Origin: Arthrobacter sp. FW306-07-I
Lineage (GTDB): Bacteria; Actinomycetota; Actinomycetes; Actinomycetales; Micrococcaceae
Assembly (NCBI RefSeq): GCF_021800405.1
Contig: NZ_CP084550.1
Location: 124,001-188,000, forward strand
Length of the DNA stretch: 64,000 bases
Direction of reading: 5' to 3'
Positions within the stretch are counted from its first letter, which is position 1. Each line of letters starts with the position of its first letter. A program made the translations under genes and the position numbers. Below, one piece after another: positions 8,491 through 16,880 of this stretch. The notes beneath the pieces were generated by a model that ran no database searches, was not told where the DNA came from, and saw nothing but the letters and a program-made list of their open reading frames with translations.

Positions 8491-9669
8491 CTACTCCTTG
8501 CCGAGTCCCGCCGCCGAGGTCTTGTCGCCGGACACGCTGTTGAGCGCCCGCAGGTCGAAGATGCCGTTGATGTCGGCCTGCTTGGTAGTGCCGGCAGTCA
8601 CGCCGTCGGCCAGGAGCTTCTGGTAGGTCCCGGCCAGCGGGTCCACCGTGAAGACGATGTTCTTCAAGGAGCGGTCAATAACGTCGGGCTTGAGCTCGGC
8701 GCCGGCAGCTTCCTTCAGTGCCGCGTTGATGACGGTGGCCTTCTCACTGGTGGACGCTGAGTTCAGCCACTCAACCGATTTCACGTGGCCCTTCAGCAGG
8801 GCCTTGACGGTGTCCGGGTGGTCCGCGGCGAATTTCCGGTTCACGATCAGGATGGTGGTGGGGAACTCGCCCGGCTTGCCGGACAGCGAACCGTCCCACA
8901 GGTCCTTTTCGTCCACCAGTACCTTGGCTCCGGCGGTCAGTACCAGGCGTGAGGCCCATGGCTCAGGCAACCACGCGCCGTCGAGCTTTCCATCCTGGAA
9001 CAGCTTGAGGGTCTGGGCGTTCTCCGTGGGGTTGATGGCGACGTCGCCGCTGCCATCGACGTTTGTCTTGTATCCCTGGGACGAAAGCCAGGCGCGGAGC
9101 GCCACGTCCTGCGTGCCGCCAAGCTGCGGCGAAGCCAAGGTCTTGCCCTTCAGGTCCGCGGCGGAGTTGATCTCCGGCTTGACCACCAGCTGCGCACCAC
9201 CGGCGGCTGCGCCGGCGATGATGTTGACGGATTCGCCCTGGCTCTTGACGAACGAGTTGATGGCCGGATTCGGTCCGATGTAGGTGGCATCGATGGCGCC
9301 CGCGTTCAGCGCTTCGATGGCTGCGGGGCCGGCGTTGAAGACCTGCGTGCTGAGCTTGGTGCTGCCGAGTTCATCGGCGATGAAGCCCTTGCTGACGCCC
9401 ACCAGTGCGGGGGCGTGCGTGACGTTCCCGAAGTAGCCCAGCTTCAGTTCGGCGGCGGGGTTGCCGGACGGGACGGTCTCCTGCGTGGCGGCAGGGGTGG
9501 CGCTGTTGACGGAGGAGGCGACGGCGGCTCCCCCGCCAATGAGTGCCAGGACGGCTGCCGCGATCCCAATTTTCAGGCCTACCGGGCGTTTGGGTTTGGC
9601 GGACTGGCCGGCGACGATGCGGGTGGAGCCTTGCTGGTTCTGCGGACTGTTGTCCTGCGGGTTTGCCAT
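8491..9669 (-). CDS. Sulfonate/nitrate/taurine-type ABC substrate-binding protein (orphan)
   Basis: 392 residues of the SsuA/TauA/NrtA periplasmic-binding fold: KLGYFGNVTHAPALVGVSKG at the start of the domain, then IEALNAGAIDATYIGPNP and DGAWLPEPWASRLV, all family hallmarks. In a Gram-positive it should be tethered outside the membrane. It has a hydrophobic segment (GLKIGIAAAVLALIGGGAAVA) after a roughly 30-residue Gln/Lys-rich cytoplasmic part, but no lipobox Cys, so it may be held by an uncleaved signal anchor. ATG 9669 is chosen (AAGGA eight bases upstream) over the frame start at 9732. No permease or ATPase gene is adjacent. Confidence 0.8.
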   Translation of the reverse strand: MANPQDNSPQNQQGSTRIVAGQSAKPKRPVGLKIGIAAAVLALIGGGAAVASSVNSATPAATQETVPSGNPAAELKLGYFGNVTHAPALVGVSKGFIADELGSTKLSTQVFNAGPAAIEALNAGAIDATYIGPNPAINSFVKSQGESVNIIAGAAAGGAQLVVKPEINSAADLKGKTLASPQLGGTQDVALRAWLSSQGYKTNVDGSGDVAINPTENAQTLKLFQDGKLDGAWLPEPWASRLVLTAGAKVLVDEKDLWDGSLSGKPGEFPTTILIVNRKFAADHPDTVKALLKGHVKSVEWLNSASTSEKATVINAALKEAAGAELKPDVIDRSLKNIVFTVDPLAGTYQKLLADGVTAGTTKQADINGIFDLRALNSVSGDKTSAAGLGKE

Positions 9670-9959
9670 GGGTAAATCCTTTGCTGGGGCGGATGCTGAG
9701 ACGAGATTACGGAGCGCCCGGCGGCCCGACAATCGATCATGTAGCAGGCGTTCACGGGGCGACTCGCAGGCTCAACGCGGCGTAGCGGGAAGTCAAAATT
9801 CGTCCCGGGACGTCTTGGTTCGGGCTGATAGGCAGCCGGTATCGGCGGCGGATGCGATCGACGCTTGCTTTTCCTGTTTCGCCTGCATTGATTCAGCTGC
9901 CGCCTTGGTGGGTACGTGGCCCGCATGGGGATTTTGAAAAACTAGTCAAGGAGACTCTC
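9670..9959. other. Intergenic region between divergent genes
   Basis: About 290 bases separate the binding-protein gene (minus) from the small membrane-protein gene (plus). No convincing gene, tRNA or hairpin was seen. It must hold the two divergent promoters; I could not identify clear -35/-10 hexamers by eye. Confidence 0.5.
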
Positions 9960-10106
9960 ATGTTGCTTTGGATCGCCATTATCATCGCTGTTCTCTGGCT
10001 TCTCGGACTGCTCGCGAACATCGGCGGCGGCCTTATCCACATTCTTTTGGTCGTTGCAGTAGTCGTCCTGATCTTCCACTTCGTCACAGCCCGGAAGCGC
10101 GTCTAG
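9960..10106 (+). CDS. Lmo0937-family small membrane protein
   Basis: 48 residues, two hydrophobic helices separated by the short loop NIGGG and ending in TARKRV. Its pattern (LLWIAIIIAVLWLLGLL, then GGLIHILLVVAVVVLIF) matches the widespread Lmo0937/DUF5670 family of tiny membrane proteins of unknown role, often seen among stress genes. AAGGAG six bases before ATG 9960 fixes the start; the longer frame from 9852 lacks such a site. A strong hairpin terminator follows at 10146. Confidence 0.8.
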   Translation: MLLWIAIIIAVLWLLGLLANIGGGLIHILLVVAVVVLIFHFVTARKRV

Positions 10107-10145
10107 GCGGGCAACGTCCGGACTAAGACTTCCATGCAGGAATGA

Positions 10146-10190
10146 GGTCCCGCCGCTGGCACTGTGCCGGCGGCGGGACCTGCCGCTTTT
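10146..10190 (+). terminator. Intrinsic terminator after the small membrane protein
   Basis: GGTCCCGCCGC pairs perfectly with GCGGCGGGACC (11 bp), with further partial pairing inside, and is followed by GCTTTT. It lies between the convergent small membrane protein and umuC and reaches the umuC stop, so it may serve both directions, although the T-run is only on the plus-strand side. Confidence 0.75.
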
Positions 10191-11488
10191 CAGGCCGCTT
10201 TGACCAGGGGGAGTTCGTCCCAGTGCGTGGTGTACCGGGGGGAGCGCATGTCCCGTTTCATGGTCCAGTCCAAACCGGACTTGATGCCCGCGTGCCCCAA
10301 TCCGATGGCACCCCGCCCGAAACGCCTGCTCACGTCCTCAAGCAGCGGCCCGATCCCGCGTTCCTCATGCCGGTTCTCGAACGGCTCCAGCGGCGGCTGG
10401 TTTCCCGTGGGCCGCAGGTCGGTGAGCATCAGGCCCGCCTTGGCGTACTTCAGCCCTTCGCGGGTGTGGGGCAACAGGGCGTGCGCGGCCTTGGTGAGCA
10501 GCAGCGGATCCGCCGTGGGCATGGGCAGTGAGACGCATACCGAGGGGTAGGCCTGCTCGTTGTCCCTGAACGGGGAAGTGGCAGCAAATGCCGTCAGGAC
10601 CTTCGCCTGCAGCCCGTGCTTTGAGAGCCTGGCGCTTGCCTGCTGCCCGTAGATGCTGAGCACCTCCCGAAGGCCTGCGGTGGTGGTCACAGGCGTGGCG
10701 AAGGAGCGGGAGAAGATCAACTGGTCGCGTCCAATCCGTTCCTCCTCCATGGGGATGCAGGGGGTGCCGCGGAGCTCCAGGACGGTGCGCATCAGGACCA
10801 CGGAAAACCTGTCGCGGATCACCACGGGGTCCGCGCGGACCAGGTCCAGGACGGTGAAGATCCCCAGGACGTTCAACCGCCTGGTGAGCCGGCCGGCGAT
10901 GCCCCAGATCTCATCCACGGGCAGGCGGCCCATCAGCGCCTCCCGCATGTCTGCCGGGACCGACTCCCAAAGGCAGACCCCGCCAAAAGCAGGATTGTTC
11001 TTGGCCCACTTATTGCAGAGCTTGGCCAGGGTCTTGGTGGGCGCAATGCCCACGCAGACCGGGACGCCCACGTGCCGCCGGACTGCCTCCTTCATCCTGC
11101 GGCCCAGGGCCAGCAGCTCTCCCGGGCCGCCCTTCACGCCCAGAAATGCCTCATCAATGCTGTAGACCTCCAGCCAGGCCGAGTACCTGCCCAGCAGTTC
11201 CATCACACGGGCGCTGATATCCCCATACAGCTCATAGTTGCTCGACTTTGCCACCAGGCCCCACTCCTTGGCCCGCGGCGCGAGCTTGAACCAGGGTTCA
11301 CCGGTGGTGATGCCCAGGGCTTTCGCCTCGGGGGAGCGGGTCACCGCGCACCCGTCGTTGTTGGACAGCACCACCAGCGGGCGTCCCTCCAGGGAGGGGT
11401 CGAACGCGCGCTCGGCCGAGGCATAGAAGCAGTTGACGTCCACATGAGCGATCTGCGGCATCTGCCGCATCACCATAGGCTTAGCCAT
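10190..11488 (-). CDS. umuC: DNA polymerase V catalytic subunit-like, Y-family polymerase UmuC
   Basis: Error-prone translesion DNA polymerase of the SOS response, 432 residues, as in the UmuC family. The first catalytic Asp is in HVDVNCFYAS (Asp17), and the second acidic pair is in YSIDEAF (Asp112-Glu113). The helix-hairpin-helix region VDEIWGIAGRLTRRL and the little-finger domain follow, with a UmuC-type C-terminal tail. It lies 23 bases after umuD and is cotranscribed from the LexA-controlled promoter at 11957. ATG 11488 has GGGAAG upstream; an internal Met10 is a possible alternative start. The pairing with umuD argues for UmuC rather than DinB. Confidence 0.9.
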   Translation of the reverse strand: MAKPMVMRQMPQIAHVDVNCFYASAERAFDPSLEGRPLVVLSNNDGCAVTRSPEAKALGITTGEPWFKLAPRAKEWGLVAKSSNYELYGDISARVMELLGRYSAWLEVYSIDEAFLGVKGGPGELLALGRRMKEAVRRHVGVPVCVGIAPTKTLAKLCNKWAKNNPAFGGVCLWESVPADMREALMGRLPVDEIWGIAGRLTRRLNVLGIFTVLDLVRADPVVIRDRFSVVLMRTVLELRGTPCIPMEEERIGRDQLIFSRSFATPVTTTAGLREVLSIYGQQASARLSKHGLQAKVLTAFAATSPFRDNEQAYPSVCVSLPMPTADPLLLTKAAHALLPHTREGLKYAKAGLMLTDLRPTGNQPPLEPFENRHEERGIGPLLEDVSRRFGRGAIGLGHAGIKSGLDWTMKRDMRSPRYTTHWDELPLVKAA

Positions 11489-11511
11489 GGGACTTCCCAG
11501 CCATCACGGCC

Positions 11512-11943
11512 TCAAACATGGTGCAGGCACCTGGTGGCAACGCCCCAGACGGTCAGCTCGGACAGGGCGGGCACATGGATGTCCGGGTACTTGGGGTTTT
11601 CCGCCTGGAGCAGCACCCCGGTGCGGGTAATGCGGAGGCGCTTGACCGTCAGTTCGCCGTCAAGCACCGCGATCACCACGGATCCGTCCTTGGGCTCCAA
11701 CGCCCGGTTCACGATCAGTTCGTCGCCGTCACTGATGCCCGCTCCCTCCATGGAGTCACCGGTCACGCGGACCACGAAGGTGCTGGTGATGTCCTTGATC
11801 AGGTGCGCGTTCAGGTCGATCCGGCCGTCAAAGTAGTCCTGTGCGGGCGACGGAAAGCCCGCCGCCACCGCCACGGGCGAGATCAGCACCGAGAACAACG
11901 AGGCACCCGCGTCTATCACGCGGGGACCGACAATAACGCCCAC
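11512..11943 (-). CDS. umuD: SOS translesion subunit, self-cleaving UmuD-like protein
   Basis: 143 residues, a LexA/signal-peptidase-fold protein. RecA-stimulated self-cleavage is expected between Ala28 and Gly29 (VAAGFPSP). The catalytic dyad is Ser64 (GDSMEGAG) and Lys101 (ELTVKRL), the same spacing as in E. coli UmuD (Ser60/Lys97). The processed form partners UmuC in translesion synthesis. It starts at GTG 11943 with AAAGG about six bases upstream, and the LexA box is only 13 bases before the start. First gene of a two-gene operon. Confidence 0.9.
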   Translation of the reverse strand: MGVIVGPRVIDAGASLFSVLISPVAVAAGFPSPAQDYFDGRIDLNAHLIKDITSTFVVRVTGDSMEGAGISDGDELIVNRALEPKDGSVVIAVLDGELTVKRLRITRTGVLLQAENPKYPDIHVPALSELTVWGVATRCLHHV

Positions 11944-11956
11944 AACACACCTTTAT

Positions 11957-11972
11957 TCGAAAATATGTTCGA
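11957..11972. promoter_or_regulatory. LexA (SOS) box upstream of umuDC
   Basis: Read toward umuD the site is TCGAACATATTTTCGA. This differs at one position from the actinobacterial/Gram-positive LexA pattern TCGAAC-N4-GTTCGA. Its position immediately before umuD supports DNA-damage control of the pair. Confidence 0.85.
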
Positions 11973-12071
11973 TAGTTTCAGTGTAGCCCCGGAGGCTGAC
12001 AACCGGCACTCCTCACGGCCCAGGGCGCGGAGAGGCTAGGCTGGGAGCACTGTCAGCTCTGGGGGAAGCGG

Positions 12072-12638
12072 ATGCGGTTCGTGCGGTTTTGGCTGGTTCC
12101 TGCAGCGATACTCGCCGCGCTGACGGGCTGCGAGTACAGCGGCCCGCCGGAGGGGCAGGCGAAGCCGTCAGCCCCGCCGACAACGGCACCTCGGAACCTG
12201 GACACCGACCAGGCGCGGGGAGTGGAGTTCCTCATGAACCCTGCGGACGGCGCCGCCGGCCGCTACGCCTTCCGGCCGGTGCCGGCCTCCCCGGAACTTG
12301 CCACCGGCATGCTGCAGGGCGCGGACGGGCTGAAAGTGGCGGTCCATTCCGGCCAGCCTTCCGCTTCCGGGCCTGAGGCGGAGCTCAGAGGCACGCTGGC
12401 CAAGGACGGGGCAGGCTGCGTCATCCTGCAGTCGAAGGATGGGGACGATTACACGCTGATCTTCCCCGAAGGAACCAGCCTCGATGGCGAAACACTCCTC
12501 CTGCCCGCCGGCCCCCGGCTTGCCAACCAGGACCCGGTAGCCCTCACCGGCAACCGGGTCCCCGCCGATGAAAGCCTGAGCATGTGCCTGAATTATGCCC
12601 GGCTCTACTCCGTGGAATCGGCTGCCATCATCCCCTGA
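12072..12638 (+). CDS. Putative lipoprotein of unknown function
   Basis: 188 residues. The N-terminus is a lipoprotein signal peptide ending in the lipobox LTGC, so Cys19 would be lipidated and the protein anchored outside the membrane. The mature part starts with a flexible Pro-rich linker and continues as a small beta-rich domain containing conserved-looking ADGLKVAV and GAGCVILQSKDGDDYTLIFP. GGGGGAAGCGG precedes ATG 12072. It is divergent from umuDC. No family was recognised. Confidence 0.75.
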   Translation: MRFVRFWLVPAAILAALTGCEYSGPPEGQAKPSAPPTTAPRNLDTDQARGVEFLMNPADGAAGRYAFRPVPASPELATGMLQGADGLKVAVHSGQPSASGPEAELRGTLAKDGAGCVILQSKDGDDYTLIFPEGTSLDGETLLLPAGPRLANQDPVALTGNRVPADESLSMCLNYARLYSVESAAIIP

Positions 12639-12756
12639 TGAAAGGGGCACGTCCGTGATCCAACAGACGCGGGAGGTGCGTTGCGGGGAAGTACGACGAC
12701 GCCCTGCCGCCTTCCAGCGCACTCCGGCTGCCCAATGACCCACGTAGACTTGCAGG

Positions 12757-13575
12757 ATGCGGCTGGTAGCAAGCGATATTGACGGAACGATCCTCGGGCA
12801 TGACGGAAAAATCAGCCCCCGCACCGTCCGCGCCTTCCACGCCTGCCGTGATGCCGGCGTCGAACTTGTCTTTGTTACAGGCCGGCCACCCCGGTGGCTG
12901 CACCCCCTCGAAGAACAGCTGGGCCACACCGGCCGCGTGATCTGCTCAAACGGTGCCGTGGTGTGGGACCTGGAAGCGGACCGCCTGGTCTCCGCCCGTA
13001 CCCTGGCCATCAACACTGTCCTGGAAGTCCGGCACATCATCAAGGAGCTCCGCCCGGCTGCGCTGTTCGCCGCGGAGACGCTCACCGGCTTCCATCTGGA
13101 ACCGGGCTTCATCGAGAACGAGTCCAGCGAGCTGCTCGCCGAATTCACCCCGGCGCCGCTGAAGGACACGCTCACGGGCGAGGACTCTGTGGTGAAATTC
13201 CTCGCCATCGTCCGCGACGGCACGCCTGACGACTTTCTCGCCGAGGTGGCTCCCGCTGTCGGACACCTGGCAGCGGCCACCCATTCTTCGCCCGGCGTCG
13301 CGATGCTGGAACTGTCCCTGCCCGGTGTGAACAAGGCCGTCACGCTGGCCGAGTATGCGTCCGCCTTGGGCATTGGGGCCGCTGACGTAGTGGCTTTCGG
13401 GGACATGCCCAACGACATTGAAATGCTCCGGTGGGCCGGCCACGGCTATGCCATGGCCAGCGGCCACCCCGAGGCCATCCGCGCGGCGGGGCAGCAGGCA
13501 CCGCATTTTGACGACGACGGCGTGGCCCAGGTTTTGGAGGCCCGCCTCGCTTCCCTGGGCGTCCAGTTTTCCTGA
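12757..13575 (+). CDS. HAD-superfamily hydrolase, Cof type
   Basis: 272 residues of the Cof/YbiV subgroup of haloacid-dehalogenase phosphatases, which remove phosphate from sugars, nucleotides or cofactors such as flavin or PLP. Motif I is DIDGT (nucleophile Asp7, acid Asp9), motif II is FVTGR, the Lys motif is GVNKA and motif IV is AFGDMPNDIEML; a type II cap domain lies between motifs II and III. The length and order are complete. The preceding 117-base gap shows no other gene. Confidence 0.88.
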   Translation: MRLVASDIDGTILGHDGKISPRTVRAFHACRDAGVELVFVTGRPPRWLHPLEEQLGHTGRVICSNGAVVWDLEADRLVSARTLAINTVLEVRHIIKELRPAALFAAETLTGFHLEPGFIENESSELLAEFTPAPLKDTLTGEDSVVKFLAIVRDGTPDDFLAEVAPAVGHLAAATHSSPGVAMLELSLPGVNKAVTLAEYASALGIGAADVVAFGDMPNDIEMLRWAGHGYAMASGHPEAIRAAGQQAPHFDDDGVAQVLEARLASLGVQFS

Positions 13576-13696
13576 ACCCCAGCCTGCCGCATCCGGCGCC
13601 ACCGTTTTCCCAGCTTCCGCTCACTTGGCGTTTACCTTCCCGCCGTAGCGTCAAGCGTGGAGAGCAGGCACCTCCGCCGGCTCGAAGGGGGTAACG

Positions 13697-13945
13697 ATGG
13701 CAAGAAGCACCAAGCAGCACGCAGCCGAGGCGCCGCTCCGCCCAGCAACGCCCGCTCCGCACTGGAAGCAGCTGCGCCAGGGCGACCGGGTCCGGGTCCT
13801 CTTTTCACCCGGCTTCGAATCGGGCGGCGTGGTGGACACCATTACGCCGGACCACACGGCGGTCTGGGTCCACCTCGACGGCGGCCGCGGGCGGACCCTG
13901 CTGCACTGCGGTGACGGCGTGGACATCCTTCCCTGCGCTGGCTGA
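13697..13945 (+). CDS. Small hypothetical protein
   Basis: 82 residues. After a 25-residue basic, Pro/Ala-rich N-terminus there is one compact beta-rich unit (RQGDRVRVLFSPGFESGGVV, then AVWVHLDGGRGRTLLHCGDG), looking like a small SH3-like barrel. No membrane segment. GAAGGGGG lies six bases before ATG 13697, good support for translation. It precedes the glycerophosphodiesterase by 46 bases in the same direction. Family not recognised. Confidence 0.6.
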   Translation: MARSTKQHAAEAPLRPATPAPHWKQLRQGDRVRVLFSPGFESGGVVDTITPDHTAVWVHLDGGRGRTLLHCGDGVDILPCAG

Positions 13946-13991
13946 ACTGCCGCGCTGACTGAAGGCCTCGGGCCTCGGGTACGCTCGCAGT

Positions 13992-14819
13992 GTGACCCTG
14001 CCCTTCTTCGAGCACCCGGACGACGCCGGGCGGCAGCTGCCCATCGCCATGGCCCACCGCGGGTTCTCGGGCGAGGGTCTGGAAAACTCCATGGCCGCGT
14101 TCCGCGCCGGCGTTGAACTCGGCTTCCGGTACCTCGAAACGGACGTCCACACCACGTCCGACGGCGTGCTGCTGCTCTTCCACGACGAAACCCTGGACCG
14201 GGTGACGGACGGCAAGGGCCGGGTGGCGGAGCTGCCCGCGGCGGAGGTGGCAAAGGCGCGGATCAACGGCCGCGAGCCCATCCCCACCTTCGACGAACTG
14301 GTAACCCAGCTTCCAGACGCCCGGCTCAACCTCGACGTCAAGGACTGGGGCTCGGTCCGCAGCACTGCGGCCGCCATCGAGCGGCACCAGGTGCACCACC
14401 GGGTGCTGGTCACCAGTTTTTCGGACCGCCGACGGCGGGCGGTGCTGAAGCTGCTCAGCCAACCGGTGGCTTCGTCCGCCGGAGTGGCCTCGAATGCCCT
14501 CTTCACGCTGCTGGGCCCGCTACTGCCACGCCCGGTGTTCCGGCGGCTGATGCGCCGGACTCTGCGCGACGTGCACGCACTGCAGGTACCCGTCCGCTAT
14601 GGACGGATACCTGTAGTCACTGCCGGCTTCATCCGGCGCGCCCATGAGCTGGGCCTGGTGGTGCACGTATGGACCATCAATGAGGAGGCGGAAATGCGCC
14701 GGCTCCTCCACCTTGGCGTGGACGGGATTGTCACGGACCGGGCGGACCTGCTTCGCGACGTGCTGCGGGCGCGCGGCCAGTGGCGGCATGCGCCCGGGCC
14801 GGAGGACCCGGCCGGCTGA
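13992..14819 (+). CDS. ugpQ: Glycerophosphodiester phosphodiesterase
   Basis: Cytoplasmic metal-dependent enzyme releasing glycerol-3-phosphate from glycerophosphodiesters. No signal peptide is present. Signature residues are AHRGFSGEGLENS (His22, Arg23, Glu31), FRYLETDVHTTSDG (Glu49, Asp51) and HDETLDR (His64), then the TIM-barrel strands LNLDVKDW, VHVWTINEE and GVDGIVTD. At 275 residues it is of ordinary length. GTG 13992 starts where family similarity begins. The name ugpQ follows the cytoplasmic family; no ugp transporter is nearby. Confidence 0.88.
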   Translation: MTLPFFEHPDDAGRQLPIAMAHRGFSGEGLENSMAAFRAGVELGFRYLETDVHTTSDGVLLLFHDETLDRVTDGKGRVAELPAAEVAKARINGREPIPTFDELVTQLPDARLNLDVKDWGSVRSTAAAIERHQVHHRVLVTSFSDRRRRAVLKLLSQPVASSAGVASNALFTLLGPLLPRPVFRRLMRRTLRDVHALQVPVRYGRIPVVTAGFIRRAHELGLVVHVWTINEEAEMRRLLHLGVDGIVTDRADLLRDVLRARGQWRHAPGPEDPAG

Positions 14820-14852
14820 AGCGCACCCGGCTTATCCAACCTGTCGGGAGAC

Positions 14853-15221
14853 TTAGCCGCGGTCCGCTTCGGTGGGCGCTGTCGCATCGCCGGCCAGGCC
14901 GCCGTCGTCCGACGCCTCGTTCTGCTTTTGGTCGTTCCGGGCCATGTCGCTGTGCGCCCTGAGGTTGTCCGTCTCATCAACGTCCCCGCCCAACGGGCTG
15001 TTGGACACCGGGGCCGGGGCGGCCCCGGTCTTGAGGCCTGGAGCCTTCTGCTTCTCCGCCTCCATCGCATTCGAACCCTCACTCAGGGAAGAGTGCACTT
15101 CAACGTCGTCATTGGGGTCCGCCGGATTCGGAACATCCATCTTTTCTGTCGGCTTGGATGTCCCGGCCAGGTCCTCCATCGCGTTTTCCGCTGCCTTGCC
15201 GATGCTGTCGCCGATTCCCAT
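14853..15221 (-). CDS. Small acidic hydrophilic protein
   Basis: 122 residues, no hydrophobic segment. The N-terminus MGIGDSIGKAAENAMEDLAG is an amphipathic helix like those of CsbD-type or other small stress proteins. The remainder is Asp/Glu/Ala/Pro-rich and probably disordered. The gene is divergent from the 78-residue protein at 15357 and shares with it a 135-base intergenic region carrying an AGCATGCTTAC element. The function is unknown; a general stress role is only suggested by composition and neighbours. Confidence 0.6.
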   Translation of the reverse strand: MGIGDSIGKAAENAMEDLAGTSKPTEKMDVPNPADPNDDVEVHSSLSEGSNAMEAEKQKAPGLKTGAAPAPVSNSPLGGDVDETDNLRAHSDMARNDQKQNEASDDGGLAGDATAPTEADRG

Positions 15222-15291
15222 CTGACTGCTCCTTCCGACGTCGTATGCCGGCGCCCCAGCGGCTTACCGGCCCTACTCCTCCAGAATTATC

Positions 15292-15302
15292 AGCATGCTT
15301 AC
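15292..15302. promoter_or_regulatory. AAGYATRCTTAC-like element, copy b
   Basis: AGCATGCTTAC, in the short divergent region between two small-protein genes, related to the elements at 21239, 26048, 58747 and 62567. Likely a promoter or regulator site; the factor is unknown. Confidence 0.45.
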
Positions 15303-15356
15303 AATTAGTCCAGTGCTGGGGAACCGAACCGCAGCCGGAGAGGAAGGAAAGGCAGC

Positions 15357-15593
15357 ATGAGCACTTACCATCCGGAAAATGACCCCGCGAATCCCGACCG
15401 TCCCGGGAAGGACGATGTTGGCGCCGCCCAGCCCCACCTCGCTGAGCAGCGCAGCAAAGAGTCGGGCGGATCGCCGAACCCCGACCCTGCGGAGGGCAAC
15501 GTCACCGGCCTGGAGCCGGGCGGGGGAGTTCCTCCCGGGGAGACCCCGCCCGCCGAGGACCAAATGAGCAGGGACCAGGGCCACTCCGAGTAG
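15357..15593 (+). CDS. Small DUF6480-like protein
   Basis: 78 residues, acidic and Pro/Gly-rich, without hydrophobic segments. The C-terminal part NPDPAEGNVTGLEPGGGVPP and GETPPAE matches the short conserved core I associate with DUF6480, a family of small actinobacterial proteins of unknown function. The ATG at 15357 is preceded by GAGAGGAAGGAAAGG. It may be part of a stress-related set with its divergent neighbour. Confidence 0.6.
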   Translation: MSTYHPENDPANPDRPGKDDVGAAQPHLAEQRSKESGGSPNPDPAEGNVTGLEPGGGVPPGETPPAEDQMSRDQGHSE

Positions 15594-15647
15594 TGCCTGG
15601 GTGGGCAGCGGCTGGCGGCTTTCGGTCCGCCGGCCGCTGGTCCATCG

Positions 15648-16709
15648 TCACGACGCCGTTGTGCCCCGCTTCTTCCGCGACTCGCCCGGGCCGGCCAAGT
15701 GGCGCTCCAGGCCGTCCATGTCCAGGCGCGTATTCCAGTTGGCCCAGTCCTCGGGCCGGACGGACGGCCGACCCAGCAGGTAGCCCTGGCCGGCGCTGAT
15801 GCCAAGCTCGGTGAGGGCCTTCAGTTCGCCCACAGTCTCGATGCCTTCCGCCACCAGAGTCACACCAATCTGCTCGGTGAAGTCCACCAGGCACGACGCA
15901 AGGGCGTGCTGCAGCCCGTCCTTGTCCACATCGGCGATGACGTTGCGGCCCACCTTGAGGAAGTCGGGCCGCAGGTGGATCATGCGGCTCAGTGCCCCTG
16001 CGCCGGTGTGGGTGTCGTCGACGGCGATCCGCAGCCCCTTTTCGCGCAGCGGATTAATCGCAGAAATAAATTGCAGGTATTCCTCTTCCGGAATATCCGC
16101 GGTCAATTCGAGAACCACCCTGTCGATGGGAAGCTCGATGTGGTCGAACAGCTCCGGCAGCCGCGGGTCCGTGCAGGACGTGGGCGAAATGTTCAGCGAA
16201 ACATATAGGTCTTCCGGCAGGGTGCGGGCCGCCGCGGCAGCGGAGCCGAGCGCAGAAAACTCAAGGTTTGCCCCAAGGCCCACGGCGGCTGCCTCGGCGA
16301 ACCACAATTCAGCGGCGGCTCCGTCGTCGCTGACGAAACGGGAGAGAGCCTCTGCACCCACCACGGTTTTTCCTTTGAGCCCATAGATCGGCTGGAAGGC
16401 GGTCATCAGCATCTGGTTATCGAGCAGGGCGCTTATCCGGGACATGCTGCGGATGGCGTCCAACTGCTCTGCGAACTGCGGTGGCAGGGCGGGCGGGGTC
16501 AGGCGCATTTCCCTGGCCGTTTCCAGCGTCTCCACCGTATTGGCATCACTGCGCCTGGTCTCAAGCAGATACTCCAGCAGCGCCCGCTCCGGCACGCCGG
16601 GATTTTCGTCGAGGCTGTTGCTCAACCGCTGCCGGACAGCCGCTCCCGCAGGATCCGTATCCGCCAGGACAGCGGCGATAATTCCCCATGCCTGTACCCG
16701 AACCGACAT
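15648..16709 (-). CDS. EAL-domain cyclic-di-GMP phosphodiesterase
   Basis: About 353 residues. A helical N-terminal region of about 100 residues is followed by one EAL domain: GAEALSRF (the EAL signature), SLNISP, VVLELT, AVDDTHTGAG in place of the usual DDFGTG, FLKVGR with the catalytic Lys, and VAEGIE. The metal-binding Glu and Asp residues are retained, so hydrolysis of c-di-GMP is plausible despite the altered loop 6. No membrane helix. It is the last gene after the kinase and GGDEF-EAL genes, with an AT-rich 171-base gap that may carry its own promoter. ATG 16709 is preferred to TTG 16715. Confidence 0.82.
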   Translation of the reverse strand: MSVRVQAWGIIAAVLADTDPAGAAVRQRLSNSLDENPGVPERALLEYLLETRRSDANTVETLETAREMRLTPPALPPQFAEQLDAIRSMSRISALLDNQMLMTAFQPIYGLKGKTVVGAEALSRFVSDDGAAAELWFAEAAAVGLGANLEFSALGSAAAAARTLPEDLYVSLNISPTSCTDPRLPELFDHIELPIDRVVLELTADIPEEEYLQFISAINPLREKGLRIAVDDTHTGAGALSRMIHLRPDFLKVGRNVIADVDKDGLQHALASCLVDFTEQIGVTLVAEGIETVGELKALTELGISAGQGYLLGRPSVRPEDWANWNTRLDMDGLERHLAGPGESRKKRGTTAS

Positions 16710-16880
16710 TAGCAACGCCCCCAGTTGACGAAGTAATGACCCAATGGCCCAATTATGTTCAAATTTCCAAACGCCTTATAAAAGTACGGTGCCGAACGAC
16801 CCTGAATTCCGCGGCAGCGACGAACCGGACACCGCACGCTGATCGTATAACGGCGGCTCCAAAAGCGCAGTAGTTTTGCG
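16710..16880 (-). promoter_or_regulatory. AT-rich leader, possible promoter of the EAL gene
   Basis: This gap is much richer in A and T than its surroundings and contains TTTTATAAGG and ACATAATTG read toward the EAL gene. It could hold a promoter separate from the upstream kinase operon. No exact -35/-10 pair can be assigned with confidence. Confidence 0.35.

Noticed and set aside
12168..13418. 416-codon minus-strand frame across the lipoprotein and HAD genes
   Set aside because: Low-complexity Ser/Arg composition and opposite to two well-supported genes.
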